Shown: piece after piece, positions 1-12,819 of the stretch
Layout of the letters: each line of letters starts with the position of its first letter
Position numbering within the stretch: the first letter of the stretch is position 1
Assembly (NCBI GenBank): GCA_006937955.1
Contig: SSNP01000002.1
Coordinates: 9,071,170 to 9,135,169 of the forward strand
DNA length: 64,000 nucleotides
From: Pachypanchax playfairii
Taxonomy: Eukaryota > Chordata > Actinopteri > Cyprinodontiformes > Aplocheilidae
Reading direction: 5' to 3'
Position numbers and translations under genes: made by a program
The notes under the pieces: model-generated
What the model saw: the letters and a program-made list of their open reading frames with translations, nothing else
What the model was told of the DNA's origin: nothing
Database searches by the model: none

Positions 1-3000
1 TTCATATTCAAATTTTGAATTGTCTTATTTAAAAAAAAATGGCACAAAATTTGATGAGTTTAATTTAATTCCCAGAGCTTCACAGTGCTACTCTGACACA
101 CAGCTGCTACACCATGTTGCATTTTATTTATATTTTAAAGAATGTCAAGTTAACAGTGTACAGTCTGTTTTTAATAATATGATGCAGTCAATCCCTAAAT
201 TTCCTGTGATCTTTTTTAACTGCCTGCACAGTCTGAGTTGGACATTTTGAACCTTTTAGAAAACAAAATGATCAGTGATCCATCTGACTGTACAGAAGTC
301 AGATCCATTTCTGTTTGCTCTCCGCTTTGTTTGACTATAATCCCTGTTGTCATCTCACCTATGAGATCAGAGCACATTGTAGAAACCCCAGGGGGTTCTA
401 TGGGTCTGATAAAATACGAGGGTAATCTAATAAGTGTTGTTGTGTTTATCCCTGAATTTGATCTGCAGCTGAGTTGCTGTAGGTTCATGGGAGACAAAAG
501 AAATTTAATTGTAAACTCTTGTATTGTTTAGCCAGACCTTTAGCTTTGCCTTAAAATGTTTCTATGAAGCATCTTACAATGACAGTAAATGCAAAAAAGC
601 ACTTTAATTGCTTTAGTGTCATTTAATTTTATTACTGGCTTCTGTTCAAGAGTTGTCTCTCAGAAATTTGTTGAAACTTTTTCAAAAAAATTGGTATTAC
701 TTTTGTTTTTATACCAGCTTTGTTTTTAGTTAGACTGTTTATCATGCTGATCTAAAATAAATTATCTGAACAATCAAACTCAAACTGCATAAATTGTCTT
801 AATTACATTTTAATGACTTTATTTGCTTCAAAGAGATAAAAGTATTAGCAACTCGTTTGCACAAGCTGGTGTGAGCGTCCAGACACAATAAGATTAGAGC
901 AAACTAAAAAACATTTGCTTATGCATTTCTTTCCAAACTGAGGATAAATTTGGAAATACATTTTACTTTTTAGCTCTTATTAGCATCTGTACCTTGATTA
1001 ACTTTGCATATTTTTATATTTAGCTAAATGTATTAAACATAGAGATTCACTGAAATTAAAACCACCTTTTTGCAAATCTTATATGTAATTTATTTTCCAT
1101 TCATGACAAGTTTAGAAGCTCAGTTTGCTTCGCTGTTGTGTGATCCGATGACAAGGCAGATGCTAATCAAGAAAAGAGGAAAAAAATCTAGCCACTTGAC
1201 CAACAGAAGGAAGAAGGTCATGGTTTAAAATGGCATTTCAGCCTCAGGGCTAACGTTGGCATTTAGCTTTAGGCAGGAAACAGTTGCATGCCACAGTTAA
1301 ATGCCACACGCTGAACGCTTTGCTCTGTCATATTCCACTTTAAATATACAAATAGTTGAATAAATATATTTTAGTGAACCAAATCACCAGCTGTGAAAAT
1401 CATACAGTAATTCTTATTGTGTAGGATGGGAAGGAAAACAAGTTAGACATACAACATCAGTCATTAAATATAGAAAAGGAAAGCACAACTGAAGCATGTG
1501 AAAGGCATCAATAAACTCATCAGTTTGTGTAAGCCACTATAAAGACAATAAAACTAATTCAATACCAGCATGACAGGAGTTAGTCACGTTCCACTTTAAA
1601 GAGCTTATTTTGTTTTAAAAATAAGTTTTATTAAATGCATTTATTTCATATTGATAGTGACTTTTACTTTCCATTGTGAATATGATTAGGGAGTGTAAAA
1701 ATAACATGATAGAATTAGAAAAAAGTACATAAGGTTATAACATCCAATTTCATATCTTAGAATTGAAATTTTTAAATTTTTCTGCCTAGGTGAAATTAGT
1801 GATTAATCTTTTTTCTACATTCTCTGTAAAACGGGTTTCAATTAAATACTTGTGGAAGGCACAGCACAATGTTTTAGAGACATGTTGAAATGACATATCA
1901 CAAAAAAGAAAATGTTTATTTTAATGTTTGGTACAGGTGCTTTACTAAGGACTTCCACAAGAACCATGGATAGCTTTATCCAAGTGTTTAATTGAGTTCC
2001 AATACATGAGAAATAGATTTTCTCCTCCTAACTTTAACCATATGCAAGTAAAAGTGAATACAAAAGATAAAGGAAAAAAAAAACTGTTACTGGAAACAAA
2101 GTTTGGAAATGAGAAAATTGATAAGTAACAAATTAAGTGTAGGGAAAAAGTCACCATCATCCCATCCTACCAATATACATATTTTTGGGTTTTTATGGCT
2201 GAAAAGAGACATTTTTGTCCATCAGCAAGTGGATTTTATACACCAAGCAGCGACTCATGAGAATTTTACTTGTCTGCAAAGACAATTAAAAATAAAAATA
2301 TGTCTGCCGTTAACAAAGTTTTTGTTATCAGCTGTTCTTTTTTTTTTTTAGAAAATGTTTTTTGTCAATGAAGTTGCCGTCGAGTTAAATTGCAAAATCT
2401 TTCAGATATCTACACGCTGCAGATGGTGATTAAAAACAATCAAGCACAGCTTCCCTGTTTTGTTCAGAATTTTAATTGAAATTTAAAGAAATCTTATTTG
2501 TAATTTAGTTTTAACTCAATTTGTAAAAAAAAAACAATTCAAAATTACAGTGTCAATAGTCAAACAGCGTTCCAGTCATGTCATTTTAATGGAACGGAGG
2601 GTAAGGTATGGATAATTTTGTCCATCTGGACTCAGCTGGAAATTTTGTGCAGTTTTTAATTAGGTGTTTTCAGTCATTTGCAAGCAGAGATGTTGAATTT
2701 GCTTGGCTTTCTTATCCTGAGATGTGCTGCAATATGCTTTAGACAGAGCTGACAGCTTGTTATCCATTCAGCTCCCATCTAATCTCCCAGCTTGCCTCTT
2801 ATCCATGTGAAATCTTGCTGTATTTAATTCTCATACCTGAACAATTTCTCAGAAAGTTCCGAACTTTGCAGAATAAATTCATACAAGTTTTTGGTTGAGC
2901 ATTGTTTTGGTAAGTTTAAGAAATTTAGATTAATTTAGTTCCCAAAACTGTTATTATGTGTTAGAATTAACTATTTTTCATCTGATGTATAAAAACACAT

Positions 3001-6000
3001 TCTAATTGCTTTAAAATAGTAACACGATTGGGTATTTCTGTAATCTAGCATCATGCATCTGATTTCCTATTTTCCCAGTTTTCATCCTTTTATCTCTCAG
3101 TTGAGCTCTTTTTTTCTTTGATGATCTTTATGATGCAATCCTAAAAACACGGCTTGTGGTTTATCATCCCCTAAAATTGAAGTGTTTGTGTCTAGACAGA
3201 AACTCTTACGAAAACCATTAAATGGGCTCAAAGTAAAGGATCAAAGCCCAGACTAAAAGCTAACAGGACTCCGAGTCAATAAAGTGGATCACAGAGTCAC
3301 CATAGTCTACCTCTGGATTAGCCTGATGATGCCATTATCTAAAGTCAAACATGTGCAAGTAGACAGTTAGTTTCTGCAAAATGTAGCCTGAAGCTTAAAA
3401 CAGGCCTTTGTTATTGACAGAATCAATACGTTTTGGTATCAGTTTCCCCCCAACAGCAGTCTGACTGTTATGAAGATTATGGAAAAAATGTTGCATGTTA
3501 TTTTAATCGTTTGTTTACACCCACATGCACACATTATGCACACACATCCTATACTATATTTGTGAGTTTGCTCCATATATGCTTATTCTTAGCAAATTTA
3601 TTTGAGAAACATGTTTATTGTTCAAAAGGCTGAGTTTATTATATAACAATCAAAAGAACACAGATTTCATTTTAAAATAGCTTAAACTTTTGTCTCCTGG
3701 ACAAATCAGTACTAAATTTGAGATTTTACACATAAAGTAACAACAGCAGACACTCTATTTCTTTCAGAATTAAAAATTTTGACCATAATGAAAATCACCA
3801 AGTGAGAGGAAGTGTGACTTTTATCTCAAGTATAGTCTTTACGAGCAATTATATTGTATTTTGAAAGGGATTACTAAAAGTCAGACTTAAAATAATTAGT
3901 ATTTTAAAATAAATAAAGTTGCCCATTTTAATTTCAACTAAATAAGAACTTAAATAATGACTCACACTCAGACAGCTTTAAGTATGGAGTGTTATTTAAG
4001 CTCAAGGCGACTCCTAAAAGACCCACACATATTAAAACAAGACAGGATAAAACAAATAAACCAACAATTCACTTTTCATTAAGATTCCAAACATTACCAG
4101 AATTCTATATAAAAATGTTACTTTTTTTGGTGGAGTGGGGAACAATAGTCAAAGCTGATGTTTTCTGTTGAGTGATTAGTTTCCTTTTTATTAACTACAC
4201 TAATTACAGATCATGCAATCAATGATTGTGTCACGTTTGTCTGTCAGCTCAGTTCCAGAGTAGAAAAGATTTAAAAACTTGGATTTTGGACAGACTCTTA
4301 AACTCTTTAAAAAAACTGAAAAGCTGTGTGCAGACAAAATAATGCTGTCAGTGCTAATGATGGGAGACACACTGTTTTTGCTTCCCTTACTGCAGCTGAC
4401 CCTGAGCCAGCTAAGCCCTGAAAACCGATCTACATCAATTAGCCAATCACTGCTGTGAACTAATTCACTCTGCTGCATCACTAGAGAAACACACTGCAGA
4501 TAAAGCCAATCTAAACTATGATAATATTTATTAAGCCCCTAATTGTGTTGCTAGATCACTTACAATAACATCTGCAACATGAATTTTTCAGAAATGCAAC
4601 ACTATTTTTCCCTTAGCAGCACTGTTATTGTTTCTTAGTGACAAATTCAAAGTTTTTCCTCAAGCTACTTATGCATAATAGAAGAAAACCTGCTCTCAAA
4701 AACTCTGGAAGGTGTAGAAAACACAAATAACCGCTGAGAGAAGAGTTGGACAAATATCAATTCTGATGACAAAAGAAATGACTCAGTAAATTTAAATTGC
4801 AAAAAAAAAAAACCTTTAAAAACACCCCTTTTGCCTATTTGCTCATGGTAACTTACTAAAGCTACTATCTCTCTGGGCTGTGACTGTTATTGACCCTGTG
4901 TGAAAATATCCAAATTCTACATGTGTCGCAGGACTTTGAGCAAGCAAATAAAATTGAGGACCCCTGTGAACGTTTCAAGATGTTTTGGAAATTTACTCAT
5001 GAATGTCTAAATTTGTTGCAGTCAACTTGTGAGATACTGACTGAACCAGAATCTGACAGTAACATACAACACAAAAGGCAGGATACTGGCAGTAAATGAT
5101 GATGTAAGTTGCAGTAAATGTTCAGCTCAAAACTTAATAAATAAGTTTGTTACATTTGCCCGTATACATGACAACATTTCAGCTGTAACCACCTTGTAAA
5201 TAAAAACAAACTATTTTATAACTTTTCTAGATTTGAAGCGGAACTTTTTGTTAAAATAACAACAAAAACAATCTGTCAAAGTCTCGTTGTGACATTTAAA
5301 CATTGAAGGGGACAAAAATAGACCCTGTTCACACTGCTCCGGTGTTTCTTTTTCTGCATGCTCTTCATTCATCTGGTGTTATAGCAAAGCCATCTCTGCA
5401 GCATGAGCTGCTTCTTTCAACCCCCAGCAGCCTTTCATCTTCTTGGAAAATTGAGTGCTCCCATGTTTATCCCTGATTCAAGGAGTATGAAGAGTCAGGG
5501 TACAGCTAAGGGTACGAGGGGAGGAGGAAGCACAGTAGCAGACAAAGGAGTGGGGTAGATCTGAAGGTAGTCTTTAACTGACAAAGACCCCTGCTTACTG
5601 CATATCTGTGACATTAAGGATTAGTGGCTGAGAGACAGAGCTCTGCCTGCACTAGTTAATCTCTCCCCCTCCTAACATCACTCGCTCAGCCTCATCCTCT
5701 CCGTCTCCCTCATTCTCACCAGATGCTTCGTATACCTAAAACTTTAATTAGTTTTAGCATGGATTGGAGAAAAAGTTGGTGCTTTCTTCAGGTGATAAAG
5801 CAGTAAGTGTCACTGAGCTTAGCCAGGGTGAACAGAGCTCAAGTTAAGTGTGAACTAGTGGGAGTTGGGGTCGGCCTTGAGACAAAAAAAAAAGGTGGTA
5901 ACTGAAATAAAAAAATAAACACAGCATAGTGTTTTATTTAGAAATATTTTATTTTAAGAAATACATTCCTCACACACACAGAAAAAAATATATATAAAGC

Positions 6001-6479
6001 TTTCAGTTTCAGATAGTCTCCAAGATTTTAATATTTAACTCACGGTTTAACTCCAACAGTCCAGCTCAACAAGACGGGGTAATGGTTTTGTAACAAAATG
6101 GCCATCTGGACATACCTGCCTATTATTAATTATGTAAAAAGAGTGCTAATCATAAATAATGGGCTTCTTAATGACTGTCTTTGCAGCCTCCCTATACAAC
6201 AGGTGACTAGAATCAGCTACACCTGGTCATTTCAATTTACAGTTTGCTGGAAAAACTCTTAGTTGACATAATGAGGTTGACAAATTGTCAGCATGTAATG
6301 AATGGTGCTGAAATTGAATTAATGGACTCACAGGTGTTGTCAAGGTGCTACGTTCCATCTCATCAGAGACTGATTTTTTTTTTTGAGAAACTGGAACTTA
6401 AACACACCTCTATGATCTCTATGAAAACAAACATAACCAAATTATTTGGAAATGATTTTACAAACTATTCTTTAAAGTT
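1..6479. other. Unique A/T-rich non-coding stretch, no gene seen
   Basis: I see no gene, RNA or recognisable transposon here. Open frames are short and unconvincing; for example, overlapping frames on both strands at 216-531 have no recognisable motif. A small hairpin at 5736-5757 is listed separately. The segment from about 6040 to 6480 may be the decayed non-coding 5' part of the Tc1 relic that follows, because the same reading direction leads into it. The stretch is compatible with intergenic or intronic DNA. Confidence 0.6.
5736..5757. other. Small perfect hairpin around a homeodomain core
   Basis: Two 8-bp arms, CTAAAACT at 5736-5743 and AGTTTTAG at 5750-5757, flank a 6-base centre. The centre and the first base of the right arm form TAATTA, the core recognised by many homeodomain proteins. 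It lies just downstream of a C/T-rich tract at 5660-5720. A regulatory role is only inference; such motifs arise often by chance in A/T-rich DNA. Confidence 0.2.
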
Positions 6480-6880
6480 TAGCATTCAACCACGAGAGAG
6501 ACTCTTCCAAAGTTTGAAACATGCCAGGTCTCATGAGTGGACATCCCAACAAATTTGCCCTCAGGTCAGACTGTGCAGTGCTCGGAGAAAATGAAAAAGA
6601 AATCCGAGCTCCAGCTCAGACTCTGCAGACCCAAGTTAGAATGTTAAATGTCATGACCGAACAAAAAGTAAAAAAATGATCAAGTATTTCTGTTTTGGGA
6701 GGGTTGTAGCAAAGGGCCTTTTTTTAGAGAGAAGAGGACAAAGCAGCACAGCTTGGGTTTGTAAAGGTACAGATGAAGGAAACCAAAAACTTCAGGAACA
6801 CAAGTCTGGTTTAAAAACAAGCCATGCTGAATAAGAAGACTCACTCTGCAGCAGGTTGACTGCCTGTCATGTCTTAACAT
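6480..6880 (+). pseudogene. Decayed Tc1/mariner transposase fragment
   Basis: This segment resembles the N-terminal half of a teleost Tc1-like transposase gene. Read in shifting frames it gives pieces such as SHEWTSQQICPQVRLCSAR near 6530-6590 and GRVVAKGLFL followed by a Trp/Lys-rich stretch near 6700-6765. These match the family's linker before the catalytic domain (GRVARRKPLL-type) in order and spacing. The frame is broken by stops and small indels, and the DDE catalytic part is not visible downstream, so it cannot make a transposase. A/T-rich sequence from about 6040 may be the element's untranslated 5' part; I could not find terminal inverted repeats. The family is recalled from memory, not searched. 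Certainty that it is a Tc1 relic is moderate; the boundaries are approximate. Confidence 0.6.
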
Positions 6881-8982
6881 GATGCCCTGCCTGTACGATT
6901 AAATCTGACAAACAAATACATTTGTTTATAAGCATGAGACAACAGGATACTTTATTATACTACTATGTAATTTTTTTGGCTGGAAGCTTAAACAACCAGG
7001 GCTCTAAATGAACTAATCTGATCACCAGCCAATCAGAATTTCCACAGAATTATATTTGGGGAAAATAAACCAGATTATAAGTGCAACAGAACCCATTTAA
7101 TCACAGGATTTCATCATTTGAACAGGTAAAGAGCAAAATTAATGTCATGACTTCACTTAGTCTGTGAATGTTCTACCTTTTTTCCAGAGTGTTTGACTCA
7201 GTTCTGATGGTGCACAATCATCATGCCTCACACAAACGTTAGCAAGCAGCCAGTGGTTGTATGAGACGTTCATGGGAAACACAGGGATAATAGTGACAGG
7301 ATGAATTACCGTACATTGAGGCTGATGTTAAACTGAATAAAATGTGTCCCAATTCTAAAAGTAAAACTATGGGGTAAGATCACTGTCAAAAAGACGTGTA
7401 TAAATCATCAAAAATATTTACATAACTAGCAATTTGTAAAGTTTTTTTTCTAGTTTGGTTTGAGTCTTTTGAAATTAATAACAACAGGATGGTTCTGTCA
7501 ACTTCCAAACTTTTTCCTGAAAGTCTGACTTTTTATTCCTAAATGAAAAACTGTAGTGGAACCTTTTGGGAACTTTGTTTAGATAAATACCTGCTATCAT
7601 TAAATAACAAAAATAAATTAAAAATGTGGAGAGAGATTAGTTCATATTTCTTCTACAGTAATTTTTAAAAAAACTTATACAAAATAATTGTTTACTATGA
7701 CTGTTGCTAACAGACAGAAGATTGAGAAATGGGACTTAATTAAAATAATAAGGTTTTATTATGACAAAACAATGGCATGGTGACAACATGCCATAACTGT
7801 AAAAAGAAGAAACGTAGAACTCTTTATGGTACAGTATTTAATTTCAGTCTTTTAGTATAATGTGAGTCCAAGACAATGAGATGTTGTTGTGATGGCATTA
7901 AAGGAACTGTAACAACGGTCGGACTTATAGTTTTTCTCTGGATGTTTGAGCCTTCAAGCAATATATTATAATGAATTAAAGAAATTAATACTTCAAATTC
8001 TGGCAAATGCAAATCTAGTAGGACCCCAATTCTCAGTAGACCTTGAAAATGTTTACTGAAAACAAGGAGCTACTTCTCCCCTGGGGGATTTGGTCAAGTT
8101 TTGTTTTTTATTTAAAACATTCTTTTCTTTAGATCTGCTCCAAATAAAAGTCCATGCTTATGTTTAATTGATTTACAGATTTTTTTTTAGATTTTTATTT
8201 TAGTTCCATTCAAATTTATTAACTCACACATTTGCAGATTTACAAGGCATTTTGTTTTAAGCTGCAAACGACTGTTTTATCTCAAAGCAAATGTATTTTT
8301 TATCCTCTATCTGCGCACAATCCCGAGTGCTTGAAAGGAAGGTATCAGGATGTTCTTGTCCTTATGAAGATGTTTCAGTTATCTACCAAAATACTTTTTC
8401 AGTTCATAACATATTTGATAAAGTTCAGGTTTCTAAGTTGTAGCTGGGATCATTAGCCTGATTATATGAGTGCAGAATCTGGAAAATTTGTCTGCTTTTA
8501 GCCTGTAAATGTTTCTTCAACCCAGAAATGTTCCTTTGGGAGCTGAGACACCTGTATGTGCTTCAGGCAGATGTCTTTATAGAAGAAGCATTAAAGGATT
8601 ATTTATATACTTGTGGATATGTTGAGCTAAATTGCACATCACTCAAAGTTTTTTACTCTATTCCATCTAATTCATTCAAAGAGAAACAACACTTTTAAAG
8701 CAGTTTATTGAATCACCTTTCAATGTCTTTACATCCCACCTTGTCACATTTCCATGACAAGGTGGAGGTGGACGAAGTCGGACCGAACCAACTCAAATAT
8801 GACAGATTGTGGTTTTAGAATTTAGTAATTATTTTTAAAATCATATTTGTTTTGTTTTTTACTGAATAGAAAATTACAATAAATAAAAACTACATGTCTA
8901 ATTGCTGCGAGTGGAGGAGTAAAACCATTTCATTTTGGGTTTTTTTTGGAGAACTAGTTGAGCTGTTTGCTCGTTGCTGCAT
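6881..8982. other. Unique A/T-rich non-coding stretch
   Basis: No gene or transposon is recognisable. Frames of about 60-75 codons are isolated and lack motifs. A perfect 11-bp stem hairpin at 8736-8765 is the only structured item seen. Confidence 0.55.
8736..8765. other. Perfect 11-bp inverted repeat with 8-base loop
   Basis: CCACCTTGTCA at 8736-8746 and its exact complement TGACAAGGTGG at 8755-8765 flank an 8-base loop. The stem is more G/C-rich than its surroundings. It could be a chance palindrome, a transposon-end remnant or a short RNA hairpin. Nothing next to it settles which. Confidence 0.4.
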
Positions 8983-9032
8983 GAATGAATTGATGAATTG
9001 CCCCAAGGGGATAATAAAGATTCCTTGAATCC
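8983..9032 (+). mobile_element. LINE 3' tail (L2/CR1-like)
   Basis: The sequence GAATTGCCCCAAGGGGATAA followed by TAAAGATTCCTTGAATCC closely resembles the 3' end of teleost L2/CR1-type non-LTR retrotransposons, where a GCCCC/GGGG hairpin precedes an AATAAAG and a short TTGAATC-type terminal repeat. No ORF2 coding sequence is visible upstream, so this is a severely 5'-truncated insertion, as is usual for LINEs. The family is recalled, not searched. Confidence 0.55.
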
Positions 9033-9034
9033 TA

Positions 9035-9130
9035 ATACCAGTTTTAACCATTACTTTAAAAACTGGTATACAGTAGTTGAGTTTTCATAACCGTCATACA
9101 GTTCTTCAAACTTCAGTTTTCACTATTCAT
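9035..9130. repeat. Possible dispersed repeat fragment with short inverted repeat
   Basis: ACCAGTTTT at 9039-9047 is repeated in inverse as AAAACTGGT at 9059-9067, followed by CATAACCGTCATACAGTTC. The arrangement resembles a teleost repeat built from alternating 'ACCGGT/CATACCGTCATACC' blocks. It abuts the LINE tail. The call rests on memory of the family and is weak. Confidence 0.25.
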
Positions 9131-12029
9131 CTTGAGACATTTTGAATGGCATGACACATGCCTGTGGAAGATTGTAAAATATCCAAATGGATTTTCGGTA
9201 TCTTAATAAAAGATCCGGTCCTCTTGTAGTAGACAAAAAATTGTAATTGTTAATCTAGAAACTTTAGCCGAGCAGGTAAATGTTTGCCACCGAGTAGCAT
9301 GACATGAGTATTTCAACGTTTTAAAAAAAGTAGCATTGATGAGACCTCGTGTCAGCATCTAACTGGGCTTTAATGGGAAGCAGCGTTCAAGAAGTTTGCA
9401 AAATGTCTCAAAAATGTTTATTGGGTTGTCATGTGAGTCACAGAGCATCGCTGTTTTAATTTTCAATAGGTTGAAAAGAATATGCAAAACACATTTTTGT
9501 TTTCCTGCTACGTGTACAGATTGGGTATCACCAACATGGAACGCCTTCATTATTCAATTTGCCGGAGTGCAAAAAAATTTGAGATAACTTTAGGACGGGT
9601 TGGTGACCAAACTGTAAATTTGTTAATCAGGGAACTTTAAGACTAAATTGTGACATTTAAAAATGCACAACAAATGTACAGTGGCACAACTGTAAATGTA
9701 ATTCATATGCCTGAGGTCACTGGCCATATGTAAAACATCACAAGTACCAAAATAATGTGATTCTAACAGAAAATGTGCATATTTTTATTTTATCCAATTA
9801 GCCGACAACAGTCACATCCCGGTGAGATGATAACTTAAGTAACTTAACTTGTGTGTAAAACACTTGACTTGACTGAACTATGTCTACACTTCTCACTCAT
9901 ACAAGCGTGTTCTGACTTTAACACCAATTTAAATCCAAATGGATATCATTTCTATTTATTTTACCTGTATTTGTTTGTAAATGTTTGTGGTGGGATATTC
10001 TCTCAAACACTCTTCCAGAACAGTTATTACATATATCTGCTTCCAGGGACAAAAGCAGCTAATCAGTCCATGTCCTTGTGCCACTGCACAGCTAATTGAG
10101 TGTCACTTTGAATATCACAGACTGCTACGTGCTTATAAGAAAACTCCTACACAAGTAGGGAGTGTAAAAACGGCGTGTCATTGTACGATCAAATCACGCA
10201 CATCATTAATCTTGATTTTAGGGCCTAAAGCAAGATGAAAGGAGACACTAAGCGTGTCGCTGATGATGATTTTTAGACTCACTTTTTCACTTCTGAGTCC
10301 TCAGGGATGAGCCCTGCTTTGCAGCAAATAATCTTAGGATTTAATCCTGTTCTTTGTGTTTGCATGGGGACCTCTGAGATCTGACGTGATTAGACACAAT
10401 CAAAACTCGTTCATGCCATGTCTTCCAATCTTACTGACTTCACTCAATCTACATTAACATGCATGCTTTTGTCTCTGGGTGAATGCATTAACATTCACAT
10501 ACTGCTCTCACATCATGGTTGATTAGGCATCTTTATATCCCAATCACAAGTCTCCGTACTGATGAATAATGCACCAGAGATTTTTAAATATTACCTGTGG
10601 AAGGAATGTGAATCCTGTAGACTTAGACGAGAACAAAAATAATAGGAATTTTGTGCAGAACGTGGAGGTACTTATCTTAATATCTTGAAATTACCTTAGA
10701 GGCTATCATCATTTCCAATTTATCCATAGAGTTACACAGCTTAAGATTTTATAAAATCTGCTTTATCTTTTAAACTCAATACAATCCAGATTCTCTTGTT
10801 ATAATTAGTTTTTTTTTTGTTATTTTTTAACAGTTTGTCATACATTTAGGTTTCCAGTCAAACAGAAAAGACCACAATGTTAAACTGATGAAATGCAAAC
10901 TATAGTTTAATATTAAAGTGCAGTTGTTCTAAGAGATTATTCTTGCATTTGATCAGTTTAGCATTGCGGTCTTTAATGTTTTTACAACATTTTCCCAAAT
11001 ACAGCCCTCGGAAAAGAAGACACAAGCTCAGTCACGGGTGAACTGTACCACATTAAAATATTTGGCACAAAAATCTTCAAAACAATTCACTGGTTTTAAG
11101 ATCTTCTTACTTTTTATATGAACAATTATTTAAAAATGTGTGTTTTAACCCTCACAGCACATATTATTGTCCCACTCTTGGATTTGTAGAAAACCATCAC
11201 ATGTTTTCAATAAAACATTTCCTTATTGTGAAAACGGACGCTGATATTTGGCAGCTTTATGCGCCTGTTAATACACGTGTTTATGAATCTTTTAGCTGTG
11301 ATAATAACAGTTTCCACATTTCTTACACCTCCTGGCACTTTCTTCTGAGTCCTTGTCTTACTTTATAAGAAAATGAATGTTTGCACCAATAGTTTGAACT
11401 GCAAACAAGTATGATGGGGGTTCAGAACACCCAAGCATATTGGCTTAGATGCATGTCACCCCCATGCATGTCATTCCAATTGATTTTGGAATCAACTTCT
11501 GGATACAAAAATCAAAAGCTTGTCATTCCAACTAAAAGAAAGACATCGGAACAAGTTCTGTGATTTTGGAAGATACATCTAGTCACAAAGGGTTAAAAGA
11601 TACTTTAGTCCAGTGTTTTCCAGTTCCACTTCTCTAAGGCCCGCTGTCTTGCATGTTTAACTTGTTTTTTTAAACATACCTCATTCAAATGATGGAGAAC
11701 AATCGGTCCTAATGATTGGAGCAGAATTTTGTTATGATATGCAACTTTTTCTTTCATTGATTTATAGAGATAAATGTGTTTATTTAAAAGTTGTTTAGAA
11801 CCTTTTTTCTGCCATGTGAGCTTTTGTTTTTTAGTGTTATTAAAAGTATTTACTCAAGCCTGCTGCTCATGACCAGTTTGTTTTGCAACAAGTTTGTGTC
11901 ACACATGAAAGTGTTCTATGGAATGCGATTGACCGATTGCTGTATGTCCAAAACAAAAGTCTGTAAACACAAGAAGTCATTGGGTCTCTTCATTGACCAT
12001 TAATGAAACCAGGTAGTGATTTTCTGAAA
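9131..12029. other. Unique non-coding stretch with a candidate regulatory cluster
   Basis: No gene or recognisable transposon is seen. Frames of 60-85 codons at 9359-10238 and 11138-12003 overlap each other on both strands and look like chance. The region 10250-10560 has more balanced base composition and several homeodomain-like sites, listed separately. Confidence 0.5.
10329..10530. promoter_or_regulatory. Candidate enhancer: cluster of bicoid/Otx-type sites
   Basis: A palindromic GGATTTAATCC lies at 10337-10347, i.e. two facing TAATCC-type sites. AATCTTA precedes it, and GATTAGA (near 10389) and GATTAGG (near 10521) follow. TAATCC/GGATTA is the known preference of K50 homeodomain factors such as Otx and Pitx. 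Base composition is less A/T-biased than the flanks and homopolymers are few, as in conserved non-coding elements. Regulatory function is inference only. Confidence 0.2.
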
Positions 12030-12515
12030 AATGTTATAAGCTTTAGTCAGACTAGTGTTAATACTCCAAAATCTGTGAAGATAGCAGTGGACTTCAGGAG
12101 GAGCCCGCCACACAACTGTACTTTGTCTACATTCAGGTTTTCTGTGGACCACCCTAACCCAGGACCTGAAATGGACAGCCAACATTAAGAAGGTCCAGCA
12201 GAGGTTGTACTTCCTGCTGAAGCTCAAGAAGTTTAACCTGCCACATGGGCTGCTGGTGAACTTCTACAGAGACAATATGGAGTTCATCCTCTTCCAGTCC
12301 ATCATAGTCTGGTTTGGTTCAGCAACTAAACTAGACAGAAACAGACTGCAGAGAACTATAATGTCTGCAGAGAGAATCACTGGTATGAACGTGTCCATCC
12401 AAGACCTGGACTCCTCCAGAGTGAGGAAAAGAGCAGGCGACATCAGCAAGGACCTTCTCACCCAGGGTCTCTTCTCGCCTCGCCTCGCCTCGCCTCCACA
12501 GAAAAACTTTTAATT
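12030..12515 (+). pseudogene. LINE ORF2 C-terminal part (Rex1/CR1/L2-like reverse transcriptase)
   Basis: This is the end of a non-LTR retrotransposon ORF2 in two frames. The first piece, around 12068-12140, reads ...KIAVDFRRSPP, the conserved 'VVDFRR' step after the RT palm. After a frameshift the main frame, from 12163 to a TAA at 12511-12513, starts DLKWTANIKKVQQRLYF and continues through the LVNFYR...IIVWFGSATKLDRNRLQR block to a basic end with RVRKRAGDISKD. These are the thumb-region and C-terminal landmarks of the fish Rex1/CR1/L2 group. The catalytic FADD segment is missing, so the copy is 5'-truncated, with one frameshift and no function. Its 3' UTR and tail lie at about 12820-12970, beyond a nested fragment. 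Family naming is from memory. Confidence 0.8.
12476..12495 (+). repeat. (CGCCT)4 minisatellite inside the LINE end
   Basis: Four perfect CGCCT units sit near the end of the LINE frame and shift it into a proline/serine-rich tail before the stop. It is a local slippage expansion. Confidence 0.85.
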
Positions 12516-12607
12516 TTTACCAGACTATCACCATGTTGAAGAAACGTTTAACACCCTTAATGAAGAAATAACATTCTATCATGGAAATAATTATAATGTG
12601 TCAGTAG

Positions 12608-12608
<1 letters not shown>

Positions 12609-12644
<36 letters not shown>

Positions 12645-12772
12645 CAGCAGATCCCTGGAAGAACCTCAGACATCTCGGTAAATAAAAGTGCAGTACTTGG
12701 AACAGCTAAAATACTGCGCAGGACCCTCAAGCTCCCAGGCCTCTGATTTATATATATATATATATATATATA
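12609..12772 (+). mobile_element. Second LINE C-terminus flanked by (TA)n, nested in the first LINE's 3' region
   Basis: A (TA)n tract at 12609-12641 and another at 12749-12772 bracket about 105 bp. In one open frame this reads LQQIPGRTSDISVNKSAVLG, continuing directly into TAKILRRTLKLPGL and a TGA at 12745-12747. That is the C-terminal signature (VLGTAKILRRTLKLPGLW type) of a different, abundant fish non-LTR element. It sits between the ORF end and the 3' tail of the Rex1/L2-like LINE. The simplest reading is a later insertion or template switch into its 3' UTR, with the TA tracts expanding at the junctions. Confidence 0.65.
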
Positions 12773-12819
12773 CAGTATATATGAGAGGGAGAAAGAGAGA
12801 CACAAAAATCCACCATTTG

